A DNA stretch of 64,000 nucleotides from Halichondria panicea (taxonomy: Eukaryota; Porifera; Demospongiae; Suberitida; Halichondriidae): assembly GCF_963675165.1 (NCBI RefSeq), contig NC_087386.1, positions 3,474,169-3,538,168 of the forward strand, written 5' to 3'. Positions 24,271-36,185 of the stretch are shown piece after piece. Below the pieces are notes generated by a model that was not told the DNA's origin, made no database searches, and saw nothing but the letters and a program-made list of their open reading frames with translations. Position 1 is the first letter of the stretch. Each line of letters starts with the position of its first letter. The translations under genes and the position numbers were made by a program.

Positions 24271-24953
24271 TTGAGAGATTGAAATAAAAAATACTGTCCA
24301 CTGAGACTCATATAATTTCAAAAATTCAATTTCTTGCAGGTTCCCAAAACTTATAGGCATAGACGGAAGAGAGTAGAACAGCTTCGCTGATCGTTCGAGG
24401 TACGTAATGCGTCCAGTGAGCGATCTTTCTTGTGTGAGCATCTTTCTTGTATGAGCTTTTAGCATTGTAGATGCCCTCAGACCAACCACGCCAGCATTCA
24501 CTTTCTGCTGCAGAGTGTGCTTTCCCAGTGGTACTGCATGGTGTATCGTCGCAGCTTCTTCCTGCTTTCTTCCTGCTTCCTGAACTGGAACAATCTTTGC
24601 TGACAAATGCAACTTTCATTTCGATTCTTCGACACCTTTTCGTGATATATGTATTTGCCGTCGCCACGTTGTAATTCACTGAGTTATGACCTTTTACTTT
24701 TAGTGTATTCAAATTCATGAAATCTTCTTCCAACACCATCAGAATGCAATAATGCAATTTGTTCCGACAGGGTTTGAAGACGCCACAAAGCAGGGTGGAT
24801 ATTGAGCTCCGACAAAGAATTTAGAAAGCTGGTTGTTGATGGTGTCTGGTCAGTGCACTGCAGGAAGTCTTCAGGAACTTGGTCTTCAGGGTGAATGGCA
24901 AGATTTCCAGGACCAGTGTGCTGGTAGAAAACGAGACTGGGGGAGGGGTCCAT
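23690..24953 (-). pseudogene. Spliced gene with OB-fold (RPA-like) segment
   Basis: Minus-strand exon-like blocks: 24953-24690 opens MDPSPSLVFYQHTGPGN; about 24650-24330 encodes KVAFVSKDC and later YLERSAKLFYSLPSM; 24099-23998 encodes KLNAAISLTNCDVQYNQYSK and ends before GTGAGTG; about 23865-23700 encodes QCVTVADSTDNCTLTLWEED and LNQSYYITKLNIRIFQGDY. The last two blocks look like single-stranded-DNA-binding OB-folds of the RPA type (a beta strand ending LTLWEED, then a Y.I..L.IR strand). In invertebrate repeats such OB proteins are multi-copy and often transposon-linked. Block 2 must be read in more than one frame. A GT microsatellite (24158-24270) lies in one intron. The OB-fold call is moderate and the gene structure is weak. 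Confidence 0.45.
24158..24270. repeat. GT microsatellite
   Basis: Uninterrupted and interrupted GTGTGT runs inside a putative intron of the minus-strand OB-fold gene. The HTHTHT peptide on the opposite strand is an artefact. Confidence 0.9.
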
Positions 24954-24959
24954 TGTAGA

Positions 24960-26860
24960 GTCAATACTAATTCAAATTTTTGTGCAGTATTAATTTTTGC
25001 AGTATTAATGTATTGCACAGTCAACAGCATACCTCTATTTGGAACTTCTCACATGCTGCAGAGACCAAGATGTTACAACCCAGATTGATTCCGTCCAATA
25101 TCCGACGTGTGAGGTGAATACTACTCTCTGTGCATGCAAGACAGAGGAGCATCCCCATGCCCCAAGCTACCCCTTGACAGCTACGAAATTGTACTAGTCT
25201 CAATCGATGTACATCTAGCTCTATCGTTATAAGAGTCTCGCTCCACTCAGTTACCCGGCCGGCCACTCCAACATTCACTGCCGCATCGGTCACCGCTCCA
25301 CTGAAAAGTCCACAAAATCCAAAAAGAAAACTTCAGGCCCTCTCAACAATTCTGCGTCGTCGTTCTTTTCCCCCAGTTTTTTTGATTGAAAGCCTACACA
25401 CGCCATCTGTATCTCGACTCCGTTCCCCATGGTTCCCGGAGTGCCTTTCTGTTTTCATCTCGACTCCTTTCATCTCGACTCCGTTCCCCATGGTTCATCA
25501 ACATCAACAATCTACCCGAGTGCCTTTCTGTTTTCAGATGCATGACCACATGAACATGGTGCCTGCTAGCTACCCATTATACTCACTGAACAATTCTCAC
25601 CTCAGCTTATGCATAGCCAACAACCTCCATCCGATGCACTACGGTACATGTGTATCACCTCCCATGCTATGAAACTTCGTCAAAATCTGCTGCCACTTCA
25701 TATCACTATTTGTCTGCTCCCATGTGCTCCCTCCAATATAGTCATCTTAAAAACACGACCCGACTAAAATGTATTGCCATATTTCTAGTAAAGTTGAACC
25801 AACTAGAGACTACATTACAGTTGCAAGAACAATGCTGCACAAGTATTAAACACGTAGTGTTGCAAGCCACACCATCGACACCAGTGTATCACTATCTCAC
25901 TTCTGGGAGCACTTTCAACCACTTAATATCCAGCTGTGTCACGCAATGTGAGTCAGCCAGGCACTTAGTTGTCACGAAGTCATAGTCACGAAGTCATAGT
26001 CAAGTACAAGTCATAATCAAGTACAAGTCATAATCATAGTAATAATGAAAAAACAACAGCCATTAGTTTCTACAACACGTACAGGTCCAGGGAACTACAA
26101 CTTGTGTGGACCAGGCTTTACAACGTGTTTGTCTTTGGGTTCTCGACAGAAAAAAGCAATTTCAACCTGCTTTGAAAATTGAAAATTTAACCTTGTCCCT
26201 ACAAATTCCTGTGCTAAATGTGGTAAGCTTGCAGTCTTCAAGGCACCTGGCAAGATGAGATCGAATAGAAACTGTGTTGCCAAATTTCAGGATACATGGA
26301 TCTCTATACATGGATCTCTATGGCAGCAGAGTTCGAAAGCGATAGCGCACACCACAGTCTAATCCATTTGACTGCCTCTGAACATCCATCATATTGATGG
26401 ATAGTGTGGGCGTTGAACAGAAGACAAGGCTACATACAAACCCGTACGGTGATATTCGAAGGTCTAGGATAGATCGTGTCATACACATTCAGCCCACATT
26501 CGATACAACACCAGTGACTGTTACCAACAATGATAATTTGCACAAAGATCTGATCCTTGTGACAATCAAAGGCCGTGCAAGCGTAGGCCTACATCATGCC
26601 CAGCACAGGTACATTGTGGTTCTAAACTATTGCAGACCACTTAGCATAAACTGAAATGTGTGTTGTGATACCAATCAGTTTGCAAGTTCACCTCTTATAC
26701 CTGTGTCACACACACACACACACCTCTTGTCTATTCAAGATTAGACACTAGTTGATAATAAGATCTACACAGGAAGTACATGGGAAAAGTGCCTCAGAGT
26801 AACTTAGTATACCTAGTATTCTGTTGTCAAGTAATTAACCCGAGGCTATAGTAGTCTGTC
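24960..26860. other. No recognised gene
   Basis: Several open frames of 60-110 codons exist on both strands (for example 25382-25672 and 25650-25985, plus), but none has a motif I recognise. Perfect tandem duplications occur at 26292-26319 (14 bp) and near 25975-26000. A short CA run is at about 26709-26724. Confidence 0.35.
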
Positions 26861-26864
26861 TGTT

Positions 26865-28400
26865 AGTTACCCGAGGCGCGTAGGTGGGCGGCCACGGGTA
26901 TAGTAGTGTGTTGGTTTAGTCTACTCACCTGGATGCCATAGCACTGCGTTTACAGCATGGATAGCCTCCAAACAACAAGTTATTAGTTTGTGGCAGATTT
27001 CGATGTTACAGCTTCATTGTCGTATGTCGTATAAAAGCGAGCTGAACTTGCACGTTGGCAGCTAGCTAGCTACACGCAGCCTTTATTCGAGGCACCCTAC
27101 GTATTTACAGCTGAAGTGATCCCGTACCAGGAACAATGGAAAAGGGTCACTACAATAAGGGTCACTACAATAGAAAGCTAGAATTGTGACTGGATGCTGT
27201 CTCTGTTAGCTGACTCTGGGACCTGGATCCTACTCCTTGACTCCAGGAGCCATATACGTCTCTGAGACTCCACAACTCTGTTCTCAGCATGTCCCTCTCT
27301 CGGTTTAGTTTTATTGTCCTGATTTATTGTCCTGAGTTGCTGTGCTATAAGCTGGTTTCTTTATAATCATGTCACCAGCCGAGGGTTTTAACAATAGTAG
27401 ATTTCGATGTTAGAGCTTTGTTGTCGAATAAAAGCGAGCATAAACTAAGCGTTGGCAGCTAACACTATACACGCGGCCTTTATTCGAGGCAACCTCCGTA
27501 TTTACAGCTGAAGTGATCCCGTACCAAAAACAGTGGAAAAGGGTCACTACAATAGAAAGCTAGAATTTGACTTGTTTGTTGCTCTGTTAGCTGACTCCAT
27601 CCAAGAGTCATACGACTCCAGGCTGGACCTAGTTCACCTCATGTACCACTAAAACTCTGTTCTCAATGTTTCAGCATGTCTCCAGTCTGGTTTATGCTAG
27701 ACAGCTCTGTCATACATTACTACATGCACTGCATTATATCACTCTTCTGGTTTCTTTATAATCATGTCACCAGCAGAGGCTTCAGTGGTCTAGTTTGTTT
27801 GTTTGTCACAGGTATATCTACTCACCTGGATGCCACAGCGCTGCCTTCACACAACTTTAAATAGCTTTATTGTCGAGCAAAAGCTAAGAAGCTAGCTACA
27901 CGTGGCATTCATTACGTAGTTGCAGCTGAAGTGATCCGTACCAGGAACAATTCATATAATTAGCTAAAATTGTGACTGGTTGTTGGCTGACCATACCTCT
28001 CTAAGTCTAACACTCCAGGCTGTGATCCCAGTCCACAATGTGACATGTATACCACTAGCACTCAAAGTTTCAGCATGCCTCCAGTCTGGTTTAGTTTTAT
28101 TGCTGTTTTATTGCTTTTGAGTTGCTTTTGAGTTGCTCTTGCTAGTCATACATGCTACATGCACTGCATTATCACTCTTCTGGTTTCTTGTCACCAGCCG
28201 AGGGTTTGCACTTTAGTGCTCTAGTTTGTTTGTTTGTTTGTAGAGACTCTACTCACCTGGATGCCATAGCACTGCGTTTACAGCCTTCACAGAACAATAT
28301 CTTGATTTAGATAGTGGCATGTTAAAGCTTCTTTGTCGAGCAAAAGCTTGTGACTAGGTCTGCTTACCTGGATGTTCTAGCACTGATTCTAATGAGCACC
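26865..28400. repeat. Tandem array of diverged units of about 430 bp
   Basis: At least three units share, in order, CTCACCTGGATGCCA, a CTTTATTCGAGGCA-like segment, CAGCTGAAGTGATCC, AACAATGGAAAAGGGTCACT, TTCAGCATG, CCAGTCTGGTTTA and CATGTCACCAGC. A fourth, partial unit begins near 28250. On the minus strand each unit contains GGCATCCAGGTGAGTAG, a perfect splice-donor context. A further copy of the TCACCAGC..TTTCAGCATG part lies inverted at 57306-57450. Confidence 0.7.
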
Positions 28401-28979
28401 CACATGACGCGATATCAGAAGGTAATAATTATAATTATAATCAAATTTAAAACAAAAACGATCTGTAACTATTACAGGCTGCTTACTGAGCATGACTGAT
28501 GTATCTTTTCTTGTCTCTACGAGGAACACTAAGATAAAACTGTTCTGGGTCCATTGGTCACGGTCCATTGGTCACAAGCATGTCTTCAACTCCTCCTGAC
28601 TGCCATGTTTACTTCAGTAGACTCCTGTGTCTTTTTTGGGAACAATAGTGCACTGTAGCATTGCTGCAAGCTGTTAATTCCTTGCTAGCTAGCCGTACAG
28701 ATCAGAACAACAAAGCCCTCGTGATATGGGACACTATATCATGGGACACTATATCTTTGGCTATCTTTGTGAAAACTTGTTGTTATCCCCGGTCCAAAAG
28801 AGCCTATGAACCTATGAATTCCTGCCCCTTGTACTACAGCTGTGGTTATGAAAGGAGCGAATGGATTAAATGTTTTAGTTCCTGCTGCGCTCAAAACAAT
28901 TGCCTGATTTTTCCCGTTGAGAGACTGTAATACCCGTGCTGCTGTAATACCCATGCTGCTCAAATAGATATCGAAAAAA

Positions 28980-29556
28980 TGCACGGTTGTCGCTATTCTT
29001 ACTGCTAAGCACCATCCAGAATAAAGTTAACACTTTCGTAACACCAAATCACATCAGTAGAATACCTGATTTTCAGCGGAGCAGTGGAGGAACGGTACTT
29101 CCACGCGGTACTTCCACGGGAGCATTCCCATTGTTAAAGCTTACTACAGACGTCTACAGACGTGATGCTGATCTATTTTTGCAGTCCTTTTGTACCCAGT
29201 TTGAACTTGTAACTTGTAACATTCACCTACACGGTCCATGTATGGAAGATTACGGACCTGTGTACTCGTTTTGGCTTTTCGCTTTTGAGAGACTAAATGG
29301 TGTAAATGGACCATACACCGCAATTAATGAGATACAAATGGTGGCCTGCACAATATCAAAAACAGTCTCACACAGGGCACAACACTGCAGCGACCCCAGC
29401 GACCCCTTCCACCAGTGTTTAAAACAGGATTTGAACCCCATCAAGTTGTTTAACGGATATTGTTCTTCCCTTGATCCGAATGTGCTGAAATATAAATATC
29501 GGTCAATGGGCATGTTAAAGGCTCAACAAAAAGTCGCTATACTACATCGTCTGTAG
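28980..29556 (+). pseudogene. CACTA/EnSpm (tnp2-like) transposase fragment
   Basis: The 189-codon frame contains ADLFLQSFCTQFELV, then NIHLHGPCMEDYGPVYSFW and LFAFERLNG. The same signature, DYGP-x-x-x-FW-x-x-x-FERxNG, occurs in the much longer CACTA transposase at 53190-53240 in this window. The segment corresponds to the C-terminal third of Transposase_21-type proteins. A perfect 15-bp duplication upstream (28726-28755) and the absence of the catalytic part show it is a relic. TIRs are not visible. Confidence 0.65.
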
Positions 29557-29559
29557 AAC

Positions 29560-29894
29560 CAGGGAACGGATCAGTAGCAGAAATTCAGTCGTTTGACGTT
29601 GACGTGTGTCAAACTGCTCTACTTTCGCAAAGTGTGGTTCGAATATCTCAAGAGGAAAGTTATAGTATTTTAATAATTAGCATTTTTGTTAATGCACGCT
29701 TTTGAAACAGCCAACATGAACAGCCAACATGAACATTCTTCAGAATGTCATCTGGTAGCGTGTGGTCGTCACCACTTCATGATACACACCTTGTCTGCAC
29801 CTTGTCTGAGCAAATTCTTTCATTGATTGTCTTAGTTTTTCTTGCGAGATTCCTCTGCTTCATATGATAATGTCCATTTTTTACAACTTTTTCT

Positions 29895-29938
<44 letters not shown>

Positions 29939-31700
29939 TGGAAAGGATAACACACAGACAGATTAGGCAGCAAAGAGACAAGAGACACTGACAAAAAAAG
30001 GTAACGCTGTCAAACGTCATTGTGACGTCACGACTGACCTTCTGAATCCAGAGAAAAAAGAAAAACACCGCTATCTGATTCTTCAATCAATTCTTGACCA
30101 GAACCTGTATTTGAAATGAAATTAGTCTTGCTTTCTAGCGAGGTAAAATTTGTAAAGATCGTTGTACATACTGTATGTGACGCCGCGGCTAGCCCACCTT
30201 CTTTTTGGTTGTGCTCTTTGGTTGTGCTCTGTGACGTCGCGGCTAGCCCCCCTTTTTGAAAACGATAGGTTGTGCTTTATATAGGTTGTGCTTTATATGA
30301 AATATAAGTCGCATCCATACACAGCTAGACAAATACTGGGTCCAGCTCTACGTACGTGTAGTCTACAAGGTGAGAAAGATGTGATGAGAAAGATGTGATG
30401 TTTATTAAGCTAGCCTTGATAGAATAGTGGGCAGCCGCTGACTTCTGATCGATCTATGAGACCACTAATTATCGGCCGTGATATTCATAAATACGCGGTT
30501 TATAATTTTATTCATCATGAATAAAAGGAGCAGTATAGATTATGGACTAATGTTAGTCCATCGATTGGCTGGCGTTTCATCGGCAAGGTCTGATTTCTGC
30601 GAGACATGTAGATGATGTGCAAAACATTCAAAAATCGAAAGGCCTCCCTATAATTATAATTATTGACTATTGTTAGCCTAACTCTGGCACCAATTATTGG
30701 CATTAGTTAGGTAATGACGGCATATCATCGGCATATCATTTGTGAATCATGTGTTTCCGCTACCTTGTGTATAGATCATTGTATAGTTTACTTGTATGTT
30801 TTCTATTAACCTAAAAACCTAAAATCTTCGATAATCAACTCAAAACGGTGGAATTCTAATAAACAAAAGATAAATTCATGCACCTCTCGATGACGAAGAT
30901 CCAACGAAAATTAATAGCTTAGTTATTCACATGCATTAGTTATTCACATGCACCTTGTCGACACCAACTGCGCGCCTACAATTAATGAAACTACAAGGTG
31001 CTAACTAATTCCTGGCATACCCTTTCCCCACTGGTACGCGCTACGCACACGATGTAGGCTCTTTCACGTGATGACTGCTAGATAAGACACTCCTTTGCTA
31101 CAAATCTGGCTCTGTATTTGTTGGATTGTGTTATTTTGTTATTGATTTATTAGTTTGTGTAGCTACCTGATTTTCTTTTGCAGCTTTGCAGCTTCACTAT
31201 AGGTTGCTAGTTAGTACAACAGTGGACATCATGAGCCACCATTGAACTTGTAAACCTGGGCGTCTGCCGATAGAACCTAGTTTCTGCAGATCATGATTGA
31301 GTCCTGAGTGACCGTGAGAACATTCTGTATGCATTGGACATTTGTGTACTGTCAAAGTAGGGGAGTTCAAGTAGGCAAGTATATCTAATTCCACTTTCTC
31401 TTTCAATCTTAATTTGAGCGGTATACCAATCTTCTGCTTTAACTCGGTGTTCCCGTACTGTTCTATCTGTCCACAGACAAAATTAGAATAATCAGCTGTA
31501 GGAAATGATAACAAACACTTTAAACAGCCCACAAACCCACAGACCTTCCGACCAGCAGGTATATCACAACAGCAGCATATAAGGGCACTGATTGATTGTT
31601 TGTTATGATCTTTTAAGATTACACCAGCTCCAACGATACGAATTCATTAGCAGAGGTGGCCCAGGCATAACACAACTAACATGATATTGTCTTGCAAATA
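29560..31700. other. No recognised gene; microsatellite and local duplications
   Basis: A CA microsatellite lies at about 29897-29936. A GTGACG[CT]CGCGGCTAGCCC phrase is repeated at about 30178 and 30231 with an intervening duplicated TTTGGTTGTGCTC. The 111-codon minus frame at 31197-31532 has no recognisable domain. Confidence 0.4.
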
Positions 31701-31719
31701 ACGAAGCAATATAGTGTGC

Positions 31720-32045
31720 TTAACCCTTTCCCATTTCCCAGCTGAAGCCGTCTTTTTCCGGCCGCACTACTGAAAAATTGTTGTCCACTGGAGCTATGCA
31801 CACGCTGTAGGTACGCACATGCGCATTGAGCTGCTCTTTTACATGGTATATTTAATATCTTGCCTCGAGGTACGCAGTACTGCTCAAAGAAAATGTGACT
31901 AATCGATAATGGCTTCGAGATATTCTTAGTACAACCTCAGTGAGGTTCTAGGGCAGCTAGACAGTGAGGAGAACGATGCTTATGGCCTTGTTGAGTGAGA
32001 GGACAGTGACTGGCTAGACAAGAAACTACCTCAAGCTAGAAGGTA
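31720..32045 (+). mobile_element. Possible piggyBac-like 5' remnant
   Basis: TTAACCCTTTCCCATTTCCC at 31720 resembles a piggyBac end (TTAA target followed by CCCTTT). About 190 bp downstream a start at 31909 opens a short acidic peptide with EVLGQLDSEENDAYG and EDSDWLD, the sort of acidic N-terminus piggyBac transposases have, ending at a possible GTAAAT donor. Neither a catalytic core nor a matching AAAGGGTTAA end follows. This is a weak call. Confidence 0.25.
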
Positions 32046-32480
32046 AATATCAACTGTCAACTGTTTCGCTCTTGATCTTCTTGAAAGTCCATCTCAAGTT
32101 CTCAATATCACTTCTCCAAATAGCTCTTACCGTTTCACCTATTCCACTCGCATCACATTCTGCTTAGGATTTTTCTATGCTCCATCTGAGCTCAGCTAAT
32201 TTGACACATTTCATTGTGTTGCTCATCATCAAGGCTAACTTCTAAATCCGCACATTAATTTTACGAGCCAGTTTTTTATCAACATTTCTCTCTATTTGCA
32301 TATTTTCCCTCTTTCGTTTCATACTTTGCGGCGACAAATATTTTTCCGGGAAATGCGAAGATGGTTTTAAATGAATGTTGATTCTCAATAGATACAGATT
32401 TATACGCTGGTCTAAGTCAGATCTCAGTTGTTTGCATGCACTGCACATAACTTCTTCTTCCATATTTAATTTAACAAGTG

Positions 32481-33113
32481 CAGGGGCGTAGCCAGACTTT
32501 TGAGACAACTTTTGAGACAGGGGCTTCTGTAGAAAAATCAGCGGCGCAATAGCGCCGCGAAATTTTTGAGGCCACGCCCACTTCCGGTACCACACCCTCT
32601 TGATTGGGGCACACCTACTGTTATTGACTATTGTTCATGACTTTTTTACATGTTTGTGAGAAGCTAGCTAGCTATAGACGTAACATACTAGGCATGCAGG
32701 TACCAATTGTGTATTGCTAGTCTAGCTGAGCAACAATTAAATGTCATTTACCTGAGAGGTTTCATGTGGCTGAGATTGTTCTAAACTTGTACTTGTACAC
32801 TTCCTGAATAAAGTTGTGCTTAGAGCTGAGTCTGAGAATACTGAGAATACTGGAGCATTCAGGATTGATACTAGATCTAGAACTTAAGTCTTGGTCTTCT
32901 TTGTTTGAGGTAGCTAGCTAGCTGAGACTAACTAGCTGAGACAAAGCCAAAGTGAAACGCTTCACGGTGCTGCTCTGATTATTGATTTGCAGCCACGTGT
33001 GAAAAGATGGGCAGGGCTGCATGATTTCAATTATAGGGAGCCCTGCCCAATTTTCTCAGCAGCTCCTGGGGGGGTTTCTGGGCAACCAGGAAACAATGGT
33101 AGCTACGCCCCTG
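32481..33113. mobile_element. TIR element, CAGGGGCG family, copy 1
   Basis: CAGGGGCGTAGC starts at 32481 and GCTACGCCCCTG ends at 33113. The 5-bp direct repeat AAGTG flanks both sides (32476-32480 and 33114-33118). At 633 bp with no transposase it is non-autonomous. It shares its terminal 8 bp and duplication length with the element at 39422-40332. An internal AATAGCGCCGCGAAATTT block near the left end is likewise mirrored by GCGCGCCGAAAAATTT in the second copy. Confidence 0.8.
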
Positions 33114-33119
33114 AAGTGC

Positions 33120-35430
33120 CAAGTAGGCAGTTCATTGGGTGGCTTGTCCTCCTAACATTTCTGGGATGATAACGAATTAGTTCATAGTATTTTTTATTGT
33201 ATGTTATCCTGGGCAAAACTTATAGTCGCTTTCTGCAGAAATAGTTTTAAGAATATCGTCATCACGGGAAACCAATCCTTTCTCCTTGCTGTACATAACT
33301 TGAAAGTTATAGGTTCCATCTTCTTTGACAAGTATATTTACTCGACTTACAGCTCCAATTGGAGGGTGCTGGTACAGTTTTTTAGTAGAGGAGCCGTGCC
33401 AGCTTCTTCTACTACAGGTACTAATTGCAACCGCTTTCTACTTTCTAATTCTGCACTCTGCATAGCTAGCTAGCGTACGTAGCTAAACTGCACCAACATG
33501 CGCGTAGCGTAGTCATACAGCGTCACGCAGCTCACGCGCATGTCACGTTACTTTCCACAACTCTTGATACTATAATATATTTACCATCTGAGTGGTTGCT
33601 AAAATGGATTTGAAAATGAAAATTGAACAGACTCAAAAACTCAACGGATATATAGTATAATTATAGTCCATGCATTATAGTTCGGTATCATTATACTTAT
33701 TAGAAATGCTGCAGTAGGATGTGTATGGTCAAAAAGACGTAAAATGTATTCTTTTCCGTGTAGCTTGTGATCTTGTGGATGCACTCCGCTGTTCATGGGT
33801 GATGCATTTCCTGGTTGGATTATTCTGGATTCAACAGAACTAATTCTGATCACCGAACAATAAGGTATGGGTGTAGGTAGGTGGCCGTATTTCGACGCAA
33901 TTAGGATGTTGGTGATAGATCCCATGCATAATGTAAACAATTTTTAGTATACGATAGACAGTATTCAAGTTCCATCAGATACTGGGCGAATTTCTGTTTA
34001 TACGGAGTGATGGTATATATACCAATAGTTAGATGGTATATAGTTAGACCAAAGTTAGACGAAGACTTTGCAGCTGACAACTGAATATGTTTATGCTTGT
34101 GATAGAGCTAGCAGTAGCACAATAATTGTATTATGCACATTATGTGCAACACATGATCCCTTATACATGGCCTTGCATGAAGTGGATGTTATGGGAAACT
34201 TGTTAGGAAGTACACTTTGCAGGTGGAAATATACCCAGATATCGAAGACCAAGTAAAAAGAATGATTAAGGGAGTTAGCCATGACTAAAGGAATGGGAAT
34301 GTGAAATTAACTTATTCTTGACAGAAGTGAGCCCATGATCCATATCCGACTGACATTAATCAATCAATCATCGATATTAAAAAATTATGTTCAAGCAATC
34401 TATCGGACAAATCAGCAAAGCAACCACGTTCAGCCAACGCTTTGAAGACTTTACGTACATGTCACTGTACGGGGACTGCTTACTGTCAAGTACTGAGCTT
34501 CTGGTATGTCGTATCTCTTTGCATTTGACATACTTTATGCTACTTCCTCATAAGGAACACGTACTAATTCCAGGTATGCTTCGGGCAAATGTCAAAACAA
34601 AGTATTTCGGATCAAGCTTGTGAGTGTACTTTGCCAAAGTACAAGGAAAATTAACTATGTAGTCGATTTTGCCAGAATTCGCTCTTCTGGGTTCCTTTCA
34701 TGAAAAACGTGTATTATATTATAACGTGTATTATATTATATATAATGCAACCCGTGGTATTCATTGGTCGTGGTCTGTTCAGCAGTCTTCGCCTCTGGGA
34801 GGCAGTAAAAATTGCGGAAAAATTGCGGCTATATAATTTATACTTTATACTACAGGTACATGTTTGCTCACTCATGTCATACGCTCGTCAAGCAGCTGAT
34901 GCACCAGAAGGTCGCCTTTTTATCTCGGACCCACCCCCACCTCAAAGACTGCAAATTGCACAGGAAAACTTGGCGTGTTAGACGGACAATCCATTGGTGT
35001 GCCGGCACCCATGAGTTGACTGGGTAGGCGGAGACATCCTGATGATAACACCACTAGACCTATAAAACAATAAATGTAAAAAGTAATGCTGTGTCCGCTC
35101 ATGAGGGGGGTGCGAACGCATACTTCGTACGTTCTTTGTTGTTCCTGCCGTATCGAGTAGGAGGTCCTGATACAGTAGGTCCTGATACATCATCAAGTGT
35201 GACGCCCACAACTTCTGCTGCATTGGCAATCATCTTGAGTTGTTTGTGCATTATTGTCAGGCGATGTGGTTGGTACCTACAATGGTACCTTGATAAACAG
35301 AATAAGCGCTTCTTACGCCAAGTACGTACTTTGCTGACGGTTGCTGACATGAGTGGTACTGACATGAGTGGTACTGTTTTTCAGTCGTTGAGTTTGCTCG
35401 AGCACCGGATACTAGTAAAACCTTGCCAAT
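33120..35430. other. No recognised gene
   Basis: Small open frames only. Perfect tandem duplications include AACGTGTATTATATTAT near 34706-34739 and CATGAGTGGTACTGA near 35346-35375. The upstream part of the plus-strand transposase below may begin in this stretch but is not recognisable. Confidence 0.35.
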
Positions 35431-35439
35431 AGTTGACAA

Positions 35440-36185
35440 TCAGTGTTTGTCAATGTAGCTAACAAGCCTTTTGGAGAATACCCCACGACCTAATCTGCTA
35501 GACAAAGCTAAGCACATCTTTAATTGTGATGAGACGTAACTGAAAAAGGCACCAAGAACCCATCATGTGTCAAATAACTATTTTATCTTGTGTCAATGCT
35601 GCGGGGGGACTGCATTCCTCCAATGGTAATCTTCGACCGGAAAAAACTAAATCCGCAACACTGTCTAAGAGAGGTACTCATGGTTTGTCCAACAAAGGGT
35701 GGATTGATACAGCTCTCTTCCAAGACCCTCCTATAAGACCCTTTTACTCTTAATGGATGGTCATTCCTCACACTACTCTCCAGAAATGATCCGTATAGCA
35801 GCAGATCCGTATAGCAGGTGTGATTCTTTTTGTTCTGCCACCCAACACAACGAATCTCACACAGCCACGGCATGTTTTTGGCATTGAAATCCAACTGAAG
35901 CAAGTCTGTCATGAGTTTATTACACAAAACCCAGGGCGAGTCATCAGCCGTTATGACTTTTCAACACTCTTCCACAAGGCATGGGATCTGTCAATGACAA
36001 TCATCAATATCAAGGAATAACCCCATTCAATAGTAGGGCTATCACATTACCTGGCGAGGATAAATTTGAACGGTTTACTACATTCCATTATACTCCAGTA
36101 GTCCAATTTGTCAGAGGCCAAGTCACCAAGATGCCAATGAGGGAAATCACAGTCCGCTACATTTCACAGTCCGCTACATTGTGAT
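35440..36185 (+). pseudogene. Tigger/pogo-like DDE transposase, degenerate
   Basis: Across three frames the plus strand encodes, in order: LLDKAKHIFNCDET (35490-35535, first catalytic Asp); KGTKNP and an SCVNAAGG-type segment (35545-35610); LMDGHSSHYSPEMIRIAA (about 35748-35805, second catalytic Asp); ILFVLPPNTTNLTQP (about 35822-35865); and FHKAWDLSMTI then PFNSRAITLPGED (35970-36060). This is the DDE_1 endonuclease fold of Tigger/Jerky-type transposases, which cut at TA sites. The third acidic residue, normally just after TQPL, is lost (TQPRHVFG). Perfect duplications at 35788-35820 and 36147-36180 add frameshifts. Confidence 0.75.
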
